From WS-7 sp036505295 (GTDB lineage: Bacteria; Eisenbacteria; RBG-16-71-46; SZUA-252), in the NCBI GenBank assembly GCA_036505295.1, contig DASXTQ010000034.1:1-64000 (forward strand): DNA of 64,000 bases. Reading direction: 5' to 3'. Made by a program: the position numbers and the translations under genes. Below the pieces are notes generated by a model. It searched no databases. It saw nothing but the letters and a program-made list of their open reading frames with translations, and was not told the origin of the DNA. Below are positions 17,760 through 27,302 of this stretch, piece by piece (the stretch's first letter is position 1; the number at the start of each line of letters is the position of its first letter).

Positions 17760-18615
17760 CCCCAAGGCTCGGGTCCGCGCTCACATTGAGGCGCGCGGCA
17801 AGGGCGTCCTCGCGGGGAACTCGGTCGCCGCGCTCGCGTTCGCGGAGCTGGATCCCGAGGTCGAGATCGACTGGCTCGCTCCGGAGGGCTCCGAGGTCAA
17901 GCCGGGCGTCAAGATCGCTGAGATCCGGGGGCGGGCGCGCGCGATCCTGAGCGCGGAGCGTGTCGCGCTCAATTTCCTCCAGCGCCTATCCGGCGTCGCG
18001 ACGCTGACGCGGGCGTTCGTTCGGGCGGTGGAAGGAACGGACGTCCAGATCCTGGACACCCGAAAGACCACCCCGAGTCTTCGCATGCTCGAAAAACACG
18101 CCACCCAGGTGGGTGGGGCTTTGAACCACCGTTTCGGCCTCTTCGACGGGATGCTGATCAAGGAGAACCACGCCCGCGTCGCGGGGGGCTTGACGCGGGC
18201 CGTGGAGAAGGCGCGGGCGCGCTCGCTCGGGCTCCCGATCATGGCTGAGGCGCGGACCGTCGAGGACGCGGAGATCCTCGCGACCCTTGGGGTCGACCGC
18301 ATCCTCCTCGACAACTTCACCCCGGGCCAGGTCGTCGTGGCGGTGAAGCGCCTCCGGGCGCTGGCCAAGGGGGGAAAGCTCGAACCGGGGCGCGGCACGG
18401 TCGCGAGCGCGCGGCGCGGCGGCTCGGCCAAGGGGGGCGGCGCGACCGCGGTGGCGTCGCCCGACGCGTTGCCGGAAATCGAGGTCTCTGGCGGCATCCG
18501 TCTCGAGAACGTGCGCGAGTTCGCGCTGCCGGGCGTCAAGTACATCTCGGTCGGGGCGCTCACCCACTCCGCCCCGGCGCTCGATCTCTCCCTTCTCGTC
18601 GCGGATGTCTCCTGA
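17668..18615 (+). CDS. nadC: Nicotinate-nucleotide pyrophosphorylase (quinolinate phosphoribosyltransferase)
   Basis: A 315-residue type II phosphoribosyltransferase converting quinolinate and PRPP to nicotinate mononucleotide in NAD synthesis. Signatures are LTEDIGGGDATTE, the active-site DTRKTTPSLRMLEKHA, GGALNHRFGL, KENHA and EVSGGIRLENV. The ATG at 17668 follows GGGAAGGAG, so the start lies inside the uvrB 3' end. An insert of about 30 residues (Gly/Ala/Arg-rich, near residues 235-268) separates the LLDNFTPGQ region from EVSGG, where most NadC proteins have only a few residues. No nadA or nadB is nearby. Confidence 0.95.
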   Translation: MRLESIAAPLVRIALTEDIGGGDATTEVVIDPKARVRAHIEARGKGVLAGNSVAALAFAELDPEVEIDWLAPEGSEVKPGVKIAEIRGRARAILSAERVALNFLQRLSGVATLTRAFVRAVEGTDVQILDTRKTTPSLRMLEKHATQVGGALNHRFGLFDGMLIKENHARVAGGLTRAVEKARARSLGLPIMAEARTVEDAEILATLGVDRILLDNFTPGQVVVAVKRLRALAKGGKLEPGRGTVASARRGGSAKGGGATAVASPDALPEIEVSGGIRLENVREFALPGVKYISVGALTHSAPALDLSLLVADVS

Positions 18616-18627
18616 GCGGCTACCGTC

Positions 18628-19407
18628 GTGGACCCCGATCTGCTCCGCACGGCGCGCGTGATGCGCTTCCTCGGCGTTCCCGCAGAGGTGCACGAGAGCC
18701 TTGGATCGACCAACGACGAGGCGTTGCGCCGCGCGCAGGAGGGAGCCCCCGAGGGGCTCGTCGTGCTTGCGGGGCACCAGACCTCGGGCAAGGGCCGCCT
18801 GGGCCGGACCTGGTTCGACGAGCCGGGCCGGTCGCTCATGTTCTCGATCCTGCTCAAGCCTCCCATGCCCTTGCAGTCCTATCCGCTCCTTTCGCTCGCG
18901 CTGGCGTCATCCATCGCCTGGGCGGCCGCCGACATCGCGAGCGGGATCACGATCAAGTGGCCGAATGACGTCCTGCACCGTGGGAAGAAACTCTCCGGCG
19001 TGCTCGCGGAATCGCGCGCGCTCCGACCGGGAGAACCGCCGGTCTTGGTCCTCGGCGCCGGGGTGAACGTGAACTATCACGCGGGCGATTTTCCGAGGGA
19101 GTTCCGAGAGAGCGCCACCTCTCTCTGCATCGCCTCCGGAGAGGGCCACCTGGAGCTGGGATGGCTCTTCTCAGGCATCCTCATGCATTTCGTTCACGAG
19201 TTGGACGCGGCTTACGGAGGAGGCCCCGGCGCCCTCCTCGAGCGGTTGCGGCCGCAGCTGCCTGAGCCGGGCACCCGGGTGAGGATCGCGCTTCAAGACC
19301 GCGCGGTAGAGGGAGAGCTTCTCGAGCTGACCGAGACAGGCGCGCTTCGGGTGCGCGACCGGGCGAGCGGGCTCGTGGAGACTCTGACCGCGGGGGTCAT
19401 GGAATGA
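18628..19407 (+). CDS. birA: Biotin--[acetyl-CoA-carboxylase] ligase
   Basis: A 259-residue ligase that activates biotin as biotinyl-AMP and transfers it to the Lys of a biotin carrier protein. It has the biotin-binding GKGRLGRTW and KWPNDVLHRGKKLSGVL motifs and a C-terminal SH3-like domain. It lacks the N-terminal helix-turn-helix of bifunctional BirA, so it is not expected to repress transcription. It starts at a GTG 12 bases after nadC. The biotin carrier at 62818-63321 is a likely substrate in this genome. Confidence 0.93.
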   Translation: MDPDLLRTARVMRFLGVPAEVHESLGSTNDEALRRAQEGAPEGLVVLAGHQTSGKGRLGRTWFDEPGRSLMFSILLKPPMPLQSYPLLSLALASSIAWAAADIASGITIKWPNDVLHRGKKLSGVLAESRALRPGEPPVLVLGAGVNVNYHAGDFPREFRESATSLCIASGEGHLELGWLFSGILMHFVHELDAAYGGGPGALLERLRPQLPEPGTRVRIALQDRAVEGELLELTETGALRVRDRASGLVETLTAGVME

Positions 19408-19853
19408 AGTGCCCCTCGTGCGGTCATCTGGAAGATAAGGTGATCGATTCCCGTTCCGCCAAGGAGGGCCAGGCAATCCGCCGCCGCCGTGAGTGCATGG
19501 CCTGCCAGCGCCGATTCACGACCTACGAGACGGTGGAGACCACGCCCTTGCTCGTGATCAAGAAGGACGGAAGGCGCGAGCCGTTCAGCCGGGACAAGAT
19601 CTTGAACGGCCTTCTCCGCGCATGCGAGAAGCGACCGATCCCGGCGGAGAAGATCCACGCGATCGTCGACACGCTCGAGGCGGAGGTGATGCAGAAGGGT
19701 CTCGACGAGGTTCATTCGAGCGAGATCGGCGAGCGGGTCATGGCAGAGCTTCACCAGCTGGACGAGGTGGCCTACGTCCGGTTCGCCTCGGTGTATCGGC
19801 ACTTCAAGGATTTGAATCAGTTCCTGGAAGAGCTTCGGTCGCTCCTCAAGTGA
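19404..19853 (+). CDS. nrdR: Ribonucleotide-reductase transcriptional repressor NrdR
   Basis: A 149-residue protein with an N-terminal zinc ribbon (MKCPSCG ... CMACQRRF) and an ATP-cone domain (VIKKDGRREPFSRDKI). NrdR senses ATP/dATP and represses ribonucleotide reductase genes. The length is standard. Its ATG overlaps the birA stop (ATGA), and the following tatC GTG overlaps its own stop (GTGA). No nrd genes or NrdR boxes were noticed in this window. Confidence 0.95.
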   Translation: MKCPSCGHLEDKVIDSRSAKEGQAIRRRRECMACQRRFTTYETVETTPLLVIKKDGRREPFSRDKILNGLLRACEKRPIPAEKIHAIVDTLEAEVMQKGLDEVHSSEIGERVMAELHQLDEVAYVRFASVYRHFKDLNQFLEELRSLLK

Positions 19854-20620
19854 TCCCGCCGCTTCTCGCCGTGGCGCAGGAACCCGAGCGCCCGATGTCC
19901 TTCCTCGAGCATCTGGAAGAGCTCCGCGCCGCCGTGTGGCGGAGCGCCACGATCGCCCTGATCCTGATCGCCGCGGCCTGGTTCTTCTCGGGCCGCCTCA
20001 TCGACGCGCTCATCATGAGTCTACTCCACGGCGAGAAGGCGCTGGCCCTCTCTCCCACCGAAGCCTTTTCCGCGCGGATCGAAGTGGCGCTCTGGACGGG
20101 CGGGGTCGTGGCGCTCCCCTACGTGATGTTCGAGCTGTGGCGCTTCGTAGCGCCCGGCTTGAAGAAGAACGAGCGGCATTTCGCGGTCCCCTGGATGGTA
20201 GCCTCGGCGGCCCTTCTCTATCTCGGGGTCGCGTTCGCGCTCAAGCTCCTGCTCCCCATGATCGTCCGGATGCTCCAGTCGTTCGCGACGGGCCAGATCG
20301 AGTCGCGCATGTCGCTCCTTTCGCTCCTCCACTTCTCGGTGAAGATGGCGGCGGGCTGCGGGCTCCTGTTCCAGCTGCCCCTCGTCCTGTGCCTGCTCGC
20401 GTGGTTCGGGGTCGCTTCGCCCCGGCTGCTGGCGCGCCAATGGCGGCACGCGGTGTTCTTCATCGCGCTCGCCGCGGCGGTGGTCACCCCCGGCGACGGG
20501 CCGTCGATGCTGATCCTCTCGGCTCCCCTGATCCTCCTCTATTTCGTGAGTCTCGTATTCGCCTGGGCGATCTGGCGCAGCCGCTGGAAGGGACGCCGGG
20601 AGCCGGGCGAGCTGGGCTAG
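19850..20620 (+). CDS. tatC: Sec-independent protein translocase TatC
   Basis: A 256-residue six-helix membrane protein. The cytoplasmic N-terminus MSFLEHLEELR is the TatC signature that contacts the twin-arginine signal; FELWRFVAPGL and the late TPGDGPSMLIL segment also fit. The GTG at 19850 overlaps the nrdR stop; an ATG at 19895, directly before SFLEHLEELR, is an equally plausible start. TatC forms the signal-recognition core with TatA/TatB-type proteins; a tatA gene lies at 30789, away from tatC. Confidence 0.95.
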   Translation: MIPPLLAVAQEPERPMSFLEHLEELRAAVWRSATIALILIAAAWFFSGRLIDALIMSLLHGEKALALSPTEAFSARIEVALWTGGVVALPYVMFELWRFVAPGLKKNERHFAVPWMVASAALLYLGVAFALKLLLPMIVRMLQSFATGQIESRMSLLSLLHFSVKMAAGCGLLFQLPLVLCLLAWFGVASPRLLARQWRHAVFFIALAAAVVTPGDGPSMLILSAPLILLYFVSLVFAWAIWRSRWKGRREPGELG

Positions 20621-20632
20621 GAAGGAGACCGC

Positions 20633-21484
20633 GTGCTCCTCGCGATCGATGTCGGCAATACCGAAGTGACGCTCGGGCTCTTCGACGGCCGCCGCCTCGC
20701 GCGCTCGTTTCGCCTGAGCAGCGAGGCCCGGCGGACCGCGGACGAGCTCACGCTCTATTTGACTCAGGTGTTCCCCGAGCTGGCCATGCGTGGCGAGCAT
20801 GCCGGGGTGATTGCGTCGGTCGTCCCGACCGCGACCCCGTCCTACCTTGAGGCCGCCCGAAGGCTCTGCGGCCGGGACCCACTCGAGGTCTCCTCGCTCA
20901 TTCCTTCGGGCGTGGAGATCGACTACCGCGATCCCCAGTCGACGGGGGCCGACCGGATCGCGAACGCGGCCGCGGCGCTCAGGCTCTACGGCGCGCCCGT
21001 CATCGTCGTCGATTTCGGTACCGCGACCACGTTCGACGTGATCGTGAAGGATCGCCGTTACATCGGCGGGGTCATCGCGCCCGGCGTCATCACGGGGGCG
21101 GAGCACCTGATCCGGCGCGCGGCGCGGCTCTCGGCGTTCGAGCTGCGCGCCCCGGAGCACGTGGTCGGGCGGAGCACGGAGGAAAGCCTTCAATCGGGCG
21201 TCTACTACGGGGCGGTCGGCCAGGTGGACGCGATCGTCCGCCGCATTGCCGCTGAGGAGCGCATCCGCCCGATGGTGGTCGCGACGGGCGGGCTCGCCTC
21301 GATGATCGCCGCCCACTCGGAGACGATCGAGAAGGTGGACCCCGACCTGACGCTCCACGGACTTCGGATCATTTACGAGCTCAACCATCCGGAGGGACCG
21401 GAGAAGGCGCAGGCGGCCGCGGCGAAACCGTCCCCGCGACGGGATCCAAAGCGCGGCGCCAAGTCCAAGAAACATCGAAAGTAA
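20633..21484 (+). CDS. coaX: Type III pantothenate kinase
   Basis: A 283-residue kinase of the ASKHA fold catalysing the first step of coenzyme A synthesis. Motifs: N-terminal phosphate loop DVGNTEVTLGLFD, pantothenate site GADRIANAAAA and second phosphate loop DFGTATTFDV. GAAGGAG lies before the GTG. The last ~25 residues are a Lys/Arg/Pro-rich tail beyond the usual CoaX end. panB and panC, which make its substrate, lie at 27299-29022. Confidence 0.95.
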   Translation: MLLAIDVGNTEVTLGLFDGRRLARSFRLSSEARRTADELTLYLTQVFPELAMRGEHAGVIASVVPTATPSYLEAARRLCGRDPLEVSSLIPSGVEIDYRDPQSTGADRIANAAAALRLYGAPVIVVDFGTATTFDVIVKDRRYIGGVIAPGVITGAEHLIRRAARLSAFELRAPEHVVGRSTEESLQSGVYYGAVGQVDAIVRRIAAEERIRPMVVATGGLASMIAAHSETIEKVDPDLTLHGLRIIYELNHPEGPEKAQAAAAKPSPRRDPKRGAKSKKHRK

Positions 21485-21550
21485 CGGGCGTTTCCGGACG
21501 GGATGGATGGGGGTTGCGCTCGAGGGTGGCATCGGGTAGTGTTTCTTCGA

Positions 21551-21577
21551 TTAGCACTCGATTGGGTATAGTGCCAA
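21551..21577 (+). promoter_or_regulatory. CIRCE operator (HrcA binding site)
   Basis: The sequence is TTAGCACTC, nine bases, TAGTGCCAA, against the consensus TTAGCACTC-N9-GAGTGCTAA: the left arm is perfect and the right arm matches at 7 of 9. A TATAGT -10-like hexamer (21567-21572) lies over the spacer and right arm, so HrcA binding would block RNA polymerase. It sits 65 bases upstream of groEL, implying heat-shock control by an HrcA encoded elsewhere. Confidence 0.88.
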
Positions 21578-21641
21578 CGCACGATGGACGAGCCCGCGGC
21601 CGGTGGAGCCGAGCGGGCGAGGCAAGGAGGAGCAGAAAGAC

Positions 21642-23261
<1,620 letters not shown>

Positions 23262-23288
23262 GCGCACCTCTCACGCGCCAAGAAGATT

Positions 23289-23325
23289 GGCCCCCGGAGG
23301 GGTACCCCTTCGGGGGCCTTTTCTT
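23289..23325 (+). terminator. Rho-independent terminator of groEL
   Basis: A GC-rich hairpin (GGCCCCCG...CGGGGGCC, 23289-23318, with an inner GGGG/CCCC pairing) followed by TTTTCTT (23319-23325), 27 bases after the groEL stop. Confidence 0.9.
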
Positions 23326-23530
23326 GCCCCGGCTGGTGCCTCGCCCGGTGGGGTCGGCGGACCGCTCGGGGGCCTAGAACTTGCTTACCGGATACCTGGT
23401 ATAGAAAAGGGCCGTCCGGGCCGATAAAGACCGTGGTGCCTGTGGCATAAGCGCGGCGGTCGTTGACGTGGCGTCGGACGTGCGGCGAGCCTATCCTCAA
23501 CCCTGGCCGTGGACATCGTGGAGACCGTTC

Positions 23531-24457
23531 GTGAGCTTTGAGGCGCTGGCGCTAGAAAAGCAAGAGCTGGTCGTAAAGCGCGGTGCGGCAATCGCGCCGT
23601 ACACCACGTTCGGCATCGGGGGCCCGGCGGACGTGCTCGCCGAAGCCTACACCGAGCGCGCGCTCCAGCAGGTGGTCCGCGAGGCGATCGCGAGCCGCAT
23701 GCGGTGGCTCCTGATCGGTGGCGGGAGCAACCTCCTGGTAGACGATGCCGGATTCCGCGGCTTGGTCATTGTGAATCGCATTGAGCACCTGCGGGTGACC
23801 GGCAACCGGATCCTCGCCGGGGCGGGCGCCGACCTGGGCGAGGTCGTGGAGGCCGCGCGCGAGAATTCCCTTTCCGGGATGGAGTTCGCCATCGATATCC
23901 CCGGGACCGTGGGGGGCGCGATCCGCGGGAACGCGGGGGCATTCGGGCGCTCGGTGGGCGATATCTCCGTTCGCATCCGGCTCCTGGAAGGCACGGAACT
24001 CGTCGACCGCGCGCCGGCCGAGCTGGGCTTCGCCTACCGGCACAGCCGCCTCAAAGAGAACGACCACGTCGTCGTCGAGGCGGAGTTCGAGCTTGTCCCC
24101 GGCGATCGGGCCGAGATGGACCGCGTCATGGGCCAGCACGCGGCCCAGCGCGCGCGAAGGAAAGAGAAGGGGCTCCACACCGCCGGCTGCTTCTTCAAGA
24201 ACCCCATCCTGGCGGACGGCCAGAAGGTCGCTGCCGGCCAGCTCCTCGAAGCCGCGGGCGCGAAGGAGATTCGCGATGGCGGCGCGGGGGTCCATGCCTA
24301 CCACGCCAACTACATCGTGAACATGGGGGGCGCCTCGGCCGACGAGGTGCTTCGCGTCGCGCGCGAGATGAAACGCCGCGTCCAGGAATCCGCCGGGATC
24401 ACGCTCGAAGAAGAAGTGATGGTAGTGATGGACCAGCCCGCGGCGGGCGCGGTCTAG
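23531..24457 (+). CDS. murB: UDP-N-acetylenolpyruvoylglucosamine reductase
   Basis: A 308-residue FAD enzyme that reduces UDP-GlcNAc-enolpyruvate to UDP-MurNAc in peptidoglycan synthesis. It shows TTFGIGGPAD, the FAD-binding GGGSNLLV, IPGTVGGAIRGNAGAFG, YRHSRLKE, and the catalytic region AGCFFKNP, in which Cys takes the place of the usual catalytic Ser. A Glu near the end (EEEVMVVMD) supplies the other proton donor. The GTG start follows TGGAGA; an upstream ATG adds non-conserved residues. It is isolated from other mur genes. The 205 bases between the groEL terminator and this start hold no gene and no clear promoter. Confidence 0.94.
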   Translation: MSFEALALEKQELVVKRGAAIAPYTTFGIGGPADVLAEAYTERALQQVVREAIASRMRWLLIGGGSNLLVDDAGFRGLVIVNRIEHLRVTGNRILAGAGADLGEVVEAARENSLSGMEFAIDIPGTVGGAIRGNAGAFGRSVGDISVRIRLLEGTELVDRAPAELGFAYRHSRLKENDHVVVEAEFELVPGDRAEMDRVMGQHAAQRARRKEKGLHTAGCFFKNPILADGQKVAAGQLLEAAGAKEIRDGGAGVHAYHANYIVNMGGASADEVLRVAREMKRRVQESAGITLEEEVMVVMDQPAAGAV

Positions 24458-24506
24458 CGCGACCGCTGAAGCGAAAGCGCCCCTCGAAAACCGCTTCCGG
24501 GAGTCC

Positions 24507-24534
24507 TTGACACCCCTTCCTTCCGCCCGATAAC
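24507..24534 (+). promoter_or_regulatory. Promoter of the dapL-like gene
   Basis: A perfect -35 TTGACA (24507-24512), 16 bases, then GATAAC (24529-24534). Transcription would begin about 24541, only a few bases before the ATG at 24545, and no ribosome binding site is visible, so the mRNA would be nearly leaderless. Confidence 0.6.
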
Positions 24535-24544
24535 GTCGGGCTCG

Positions 24545-25750
24545 ATGGCACCCATCGAAAAAAGCGCGCGGCTGCAGTCCTTGCCGCGGTACCTCTTCGC
24601 CGAGCTGGAGCGGAAACGCCACGAAGCCGAGGCCGCGGGCAGGGAGGTCTTTGATCTCTCCATCGGAGATCCCGACCTGCCGACGCCCGATTTCATCCTC
24701 GACCGTTTGGCGGAGCTCTCCCGGGACCCGCGCCACCACCGCTATCCCACGAGCGGCGGGCTCCTCGAAGCGCGCGCGGAGATCGCCCGCTGGTTCGCCG
24801 AACGGTTCGGCGCCACCGTCGATCCCGCGCGCGAGATCGCGATCCTGATCGGCTCCAAGGAGGGGATCGGGCATTTTCCGCTGGCGATGCTCAATCCGGG
24901 AGACGAAGCGCTCCTCCCGGATCCCGGCTATCCCGTCTACACGGCGGGCACGGTGTTCGCCGGCGCGAAACCGGTTCGCTTCCCCATTCGCGAGTCGGCC
25001 GGGTTCGTACCCGACCCACGCGACCTCGACAAGCTCGTCACCCCGCGCACGCGCCTCGTCTACGTAAACTATCCCAACAACCCGACCGGCGCGACCGCGA
25101 CCCGTGGCTTCTACAACGATCTGGTCGCGTGGGCCGTGCGCCGCGACCTCATCCTCGTGAGCGATGCCGCCTATTCGGAGCTCTACTACGGCGAAGCGCC
25201 ACCGAGCATCCTCTCCACGCCCGGCGCCCGCGACCGCGCGATCGAGTTCCACTCCTTTTCGAAGACGTTTAACATGACCGGGTGGCGGATCGGTTTCGCC
25301 GCGGGAGCACCGGCCCTTGTCGAAGCCCTGGTAGCGCTCAAGGCGAACGTGGACTCGGGCGCTCCTCAAGCCATCCAGCTCGCAGCGGCGGCGGGGCTCA
25401 AGTCGCTCGGCACCCACGGTCCCGCCTTGCGGGGCGTCTACCGCGAACGGCGCGATCTCGCGCTGGATGCGCTACGGCGCCTGGGCTGCCCGATCAAGAC
25501 GCCGGGGGGCGCGTTCTATCTTTGGGGGCGCGTTCCCGAGGGTGAATCCTCCATGGGGTTTGTCACGCGCGTGTTCGACAAGACAGGGGTCCTCCTCACA
25601 CCCGGAACCGGTTTCGGGGCCGAAGGTGAGGGGTACTTTCGCATCGCTCTCACCTCCTCGGCGGATGCGCTCCGCCGAGCACTCCAGAAGCTGGAATCAC
25701 TCGCGCCTTGGAAGGCGCCCCATGCCTCGCCGACCCCAATCTCCCGCTAG
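24545..25750 (+). CDS. LL-diaminopimelate aminotransferase-like class I aminotransferase
   Basis: A 401-residue PLP-dependent fold-type I aminotransferase. It has FDLSIGDPDLPTP, the NYPNNPTGA motif, the PLP lysine in SFSKTFNMTGWRIGFA and a C-terminal FRIALTSS. The FNMTGWRIGFA form and the length fit DapL, which makes LL-diaminopimelate directly from tetrahydrodipicolinate; aspartate or alanine aminotransferases of the same subgroup are alternatives. Its 3' end overlaps folB by 29 bases. Confidence 0.75.
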   Translation: MAPIEKSARLQSLPRYLFAELERKRHEAEAAGREVFDLSIGDPDLPTPDFILDRLAELSRDPRHHRYPTSGGLLEARAEIARWFAERFGATVDPAREIAILIGSKEGIGHFPLAMLNPGDEALLPDPGYPVYTAGTVFAGAKPVRFPIRESAGFVPDPRDLDKLVTPRTRLVYVNYPNNPTGATATRGFYNDLVAWAVRRDLILVSDAAYSELYYGEAPPSILSTPGARDRAIEFHSFSKTFNMTGWRIGFAAGAPALVEALVALKANVDSGAPQAIQLAAAAGLKSLGTHGPALRGVYRERRDLALDALRRLGCPIKTPGGAFYLWGRVPEGESSMGFVTRVFDKTGVLLTPGTGFGAEGEGYFRIALTSSADALRRALQKLESLAPWKAPHASPTPISR

Positions 25751-26141
25751 GGCCGCCGCCAAGGCCCCGGCCCGCGAGACCCTCGACTGGCTGCGCCTTG
25801 CGCGCATCCAGGCCTATGGCCACCTCGGCGTGACCCAGAAGGAGCGCGACCTGGGTCAAAGGATCGAAGCCGACGTCGAGCTGGCCTACGCTCCGATGCC
25901 GACGCGGCGCCCGGATGTGCTCGACGACGCGATGGATTACGAGGAGATCCATCGGCTCGTCCGTTCGCAGATCGAGATGTCCCGCTGCCGCCTCCTCGAG
26001 ACGCTTGCCGAGGAGCTGGCGCTCGCGTTGATCCAGGAGTTCGATTCGCCGCGGGTGCGCGTGTGTGTGCGCAAGCTCCATGTCCCGGTCGACGATTTCA
26101 CGTCGATCCCCGAGGTCGTCGTCGAGAGAGCGCGCGCATGA
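25722..26141 (+). CDS. folB: Dihydroneopterin aldolase
   Basis: A 139-residue FolB with an N-terminal basic Ala/Arg/Pro extension of about 20 residues, then LDWLRLARIQAYGHLGVTQKERDLGQ (family start 'I.gl...ga.GV...Er...Q'), DYEEIH and LLETLAEELA. It cleaves dihydroneopterin to 6-hydroxymethyl-dihydropterin and glycolaldehyde. The start lies inside the aminotransferase 3' end. folK follows with an ATGA overlap; folE is at 6448-7188, and folP is not in the window. Confidence 0.9.
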   Translation: MPRRPQSPARAAAKAPARETLDWLRLARIQAYGHLGVTQKERDLGQRIEADVELAYAPMPTRRPDVLDDAMDYEEIHRLVRSQIEMSRCRLLETLAEELALALIQEFDSPRVRVCVRKLHVPVDDFTSIPEVVVERARA

Positions 26142-26635
26142 GCAAGGTGTTCGTGGGCGTCGGGTCCAACCTCGGCGACCGCGAGTTTCTCATCCGCAAG
26201 GCGGTCGAAGCGATGCGTGACCTGCCTCGCACCCTGGTGGTCCGGGTGTCCTCGCTCTACGACACGGACCCGGTAGGGGAGGTGGATCAACCGGCGTTCC
26301 TCAACGCGTCGGTATGGCTCGAGACCACCCTCGAGCCGAGGGAGCTGCTCTGGCAGCTCCTCCTCATCGAGAAGCGGATGGGCCGGGTAAGGTCGCAGCG
26401 GTGGGGGCCGCGTCCGATCGATCTCGATCTCCTGTTCTACGGGGAGGAGACCGTGGACGAGCCCGACTTGAAGATTCCACATCCGGAAGCGCACCGGAGG
26501 GCGTTCGTGCTCCTGCCTCTCCTCGAGCTGGACCCGGATTTCGTGCACCCGACCACGGGGGAATCCATTCGCAAGCTGATCAAGAAGCTTCCTCCGAACC
26601 CGCCGGTCCGCAAGGGCGGCCGGTTCTGGTACTGA
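26138..26635 (+). CDS. folK: 6-hydroxymethyl-7,8-dihydropterin pyrophosphokinase
   Basis: A 165-residue FolK. It begins VFVGVGSNLGDRE, followed by SSLYDTDPVG, FLNASVWLET and the signature RWGPRPIDLDLLFYG, whose two Asp residues bind Mg-ATP. It transfers pyrophosphate from ATP to the pterin alcohol, the step after FolB. Translational coupling to folB (ATGA) matches the pathway order. The C-terminus is basic and Pro-rich (KKLPPNPPVRKGGR). Confidence 0.95.
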   Translation: MSKVFVGVGSNLGDREFLIRKAVEAMRDLPRTLVVRVSSLYDTDPVGEVDQPAFLNASVWLETTLEPRELLWQLLLIEKRMGRVRSQRWGPRPIDLDLLFYGEETVDEPDLKIPHPEAHRRAFVLLPLLELDPDFVHPTTGESIRKLIKKLPPNPPVRKGGRFWY

Positions 26636-26651
26636 CCCGGGCGAGGGAAGA

Positions 26652-27302
26652 GTGCCCGGGCGCTACATCGCGGTCGAGGGAGTCATCGGTGTCGGAAAGA
26701 CGAGCCTGGCGAAACTTCTGGCCGAGCGCCTCCACGCGAAACTGATCCTCGAGGAGCCGGAGGGGAACCCGTTCCTCGAGGATTTCTACAAGGACCCGCG
26801 GCGGTACGCCTTCCAGACCCAGATGTTCTTCCTCGTGAATCGGTATCAGGAGCTGAAGCAGAAGACGCAGCCGGATCTCTTCCACGAGGGGATCGTGACC
26901 GACTACATGTTTCAGAAGGACCGGATCTTCGCGAACATCAACCTCAGCGACCGCGAGCTTCACCTGTACGACCAGATCGCGCCGCTTTTGGAGAGGGACT
27001 TGGCACCTCCGGACCTTGTCGTCTACCTCCAAGCGGGTGCCGACGTTCTCCTCGAGCGCATCCACCAGCGGGGCCGCGCGTACGAGAGGTTGATGGAACC
27101 CAAGTACATCGGCACCCTGGTCGAGGCTTACAATTACTTCTTCTTTCATTTTCGCGAGGCGCCGCTCCTTGTCGTGAACACCAATGAAATGAATTTCGTA
27201 CATCGGAGGCAGGATTTGGAGGACCTGATCGCCCGCATCGACACCCATCAGGACGGGATCGCCTACGTGAGCCCCAGCGCGAAAGCGGAGGAGAGATCGT
27301 GA
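26652..27302 (+). CDS. Deoxynucleoside kinase
   Basis: A 216-residue kinase of the dCK/dGK family that salvages deoxynucleosides. The P-loop is GVIGVGKTSL, an ERS/ERD-like acid site appears in EEPEGNPFLEDFY, and the lid is IHQRGRAYE. Substrate preference (dG/dA or dC) cannot be set from sequence. The GTG start and its GAGGGAAG sit in the loop of a 7-bp inverted repeat (CCCGGGC at 26636-26642, GCCCGGG at 26654-26660). Its last bases overlap the panB start (GTGA). Confidence 0.88.
   Translation: MPGRYIAVEGVIGVGKTSLAKLLAERLHAKLILEEPEGNPFLEDFYKDPRRYAFQTQMFFLVNRYQELKQKTQPDLFHEGIVTDYMFQKDRIFANINLSDRELHLYDQIAPLLERDLAPPDLVVYLQAGADVLLERIHQRGRAYERLMEPKYIGTLVEAYNYFFFHFREAPLLVVNTNEMNFVHRRQDLEDLIARIDTHQDGIAYVSPSAKAEERS

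Noticed and set aside
20021..21532. A 503-codon minus-strand open frame
   Set aside because: Antisense to tatC and coaX, which have clear motifs.
23552..25417. A 621-codon minus-strand open frame
   Set aside because: It is antisense to murB and the dapL-like gene; composition reflects the high GC content and no family motif is seen.
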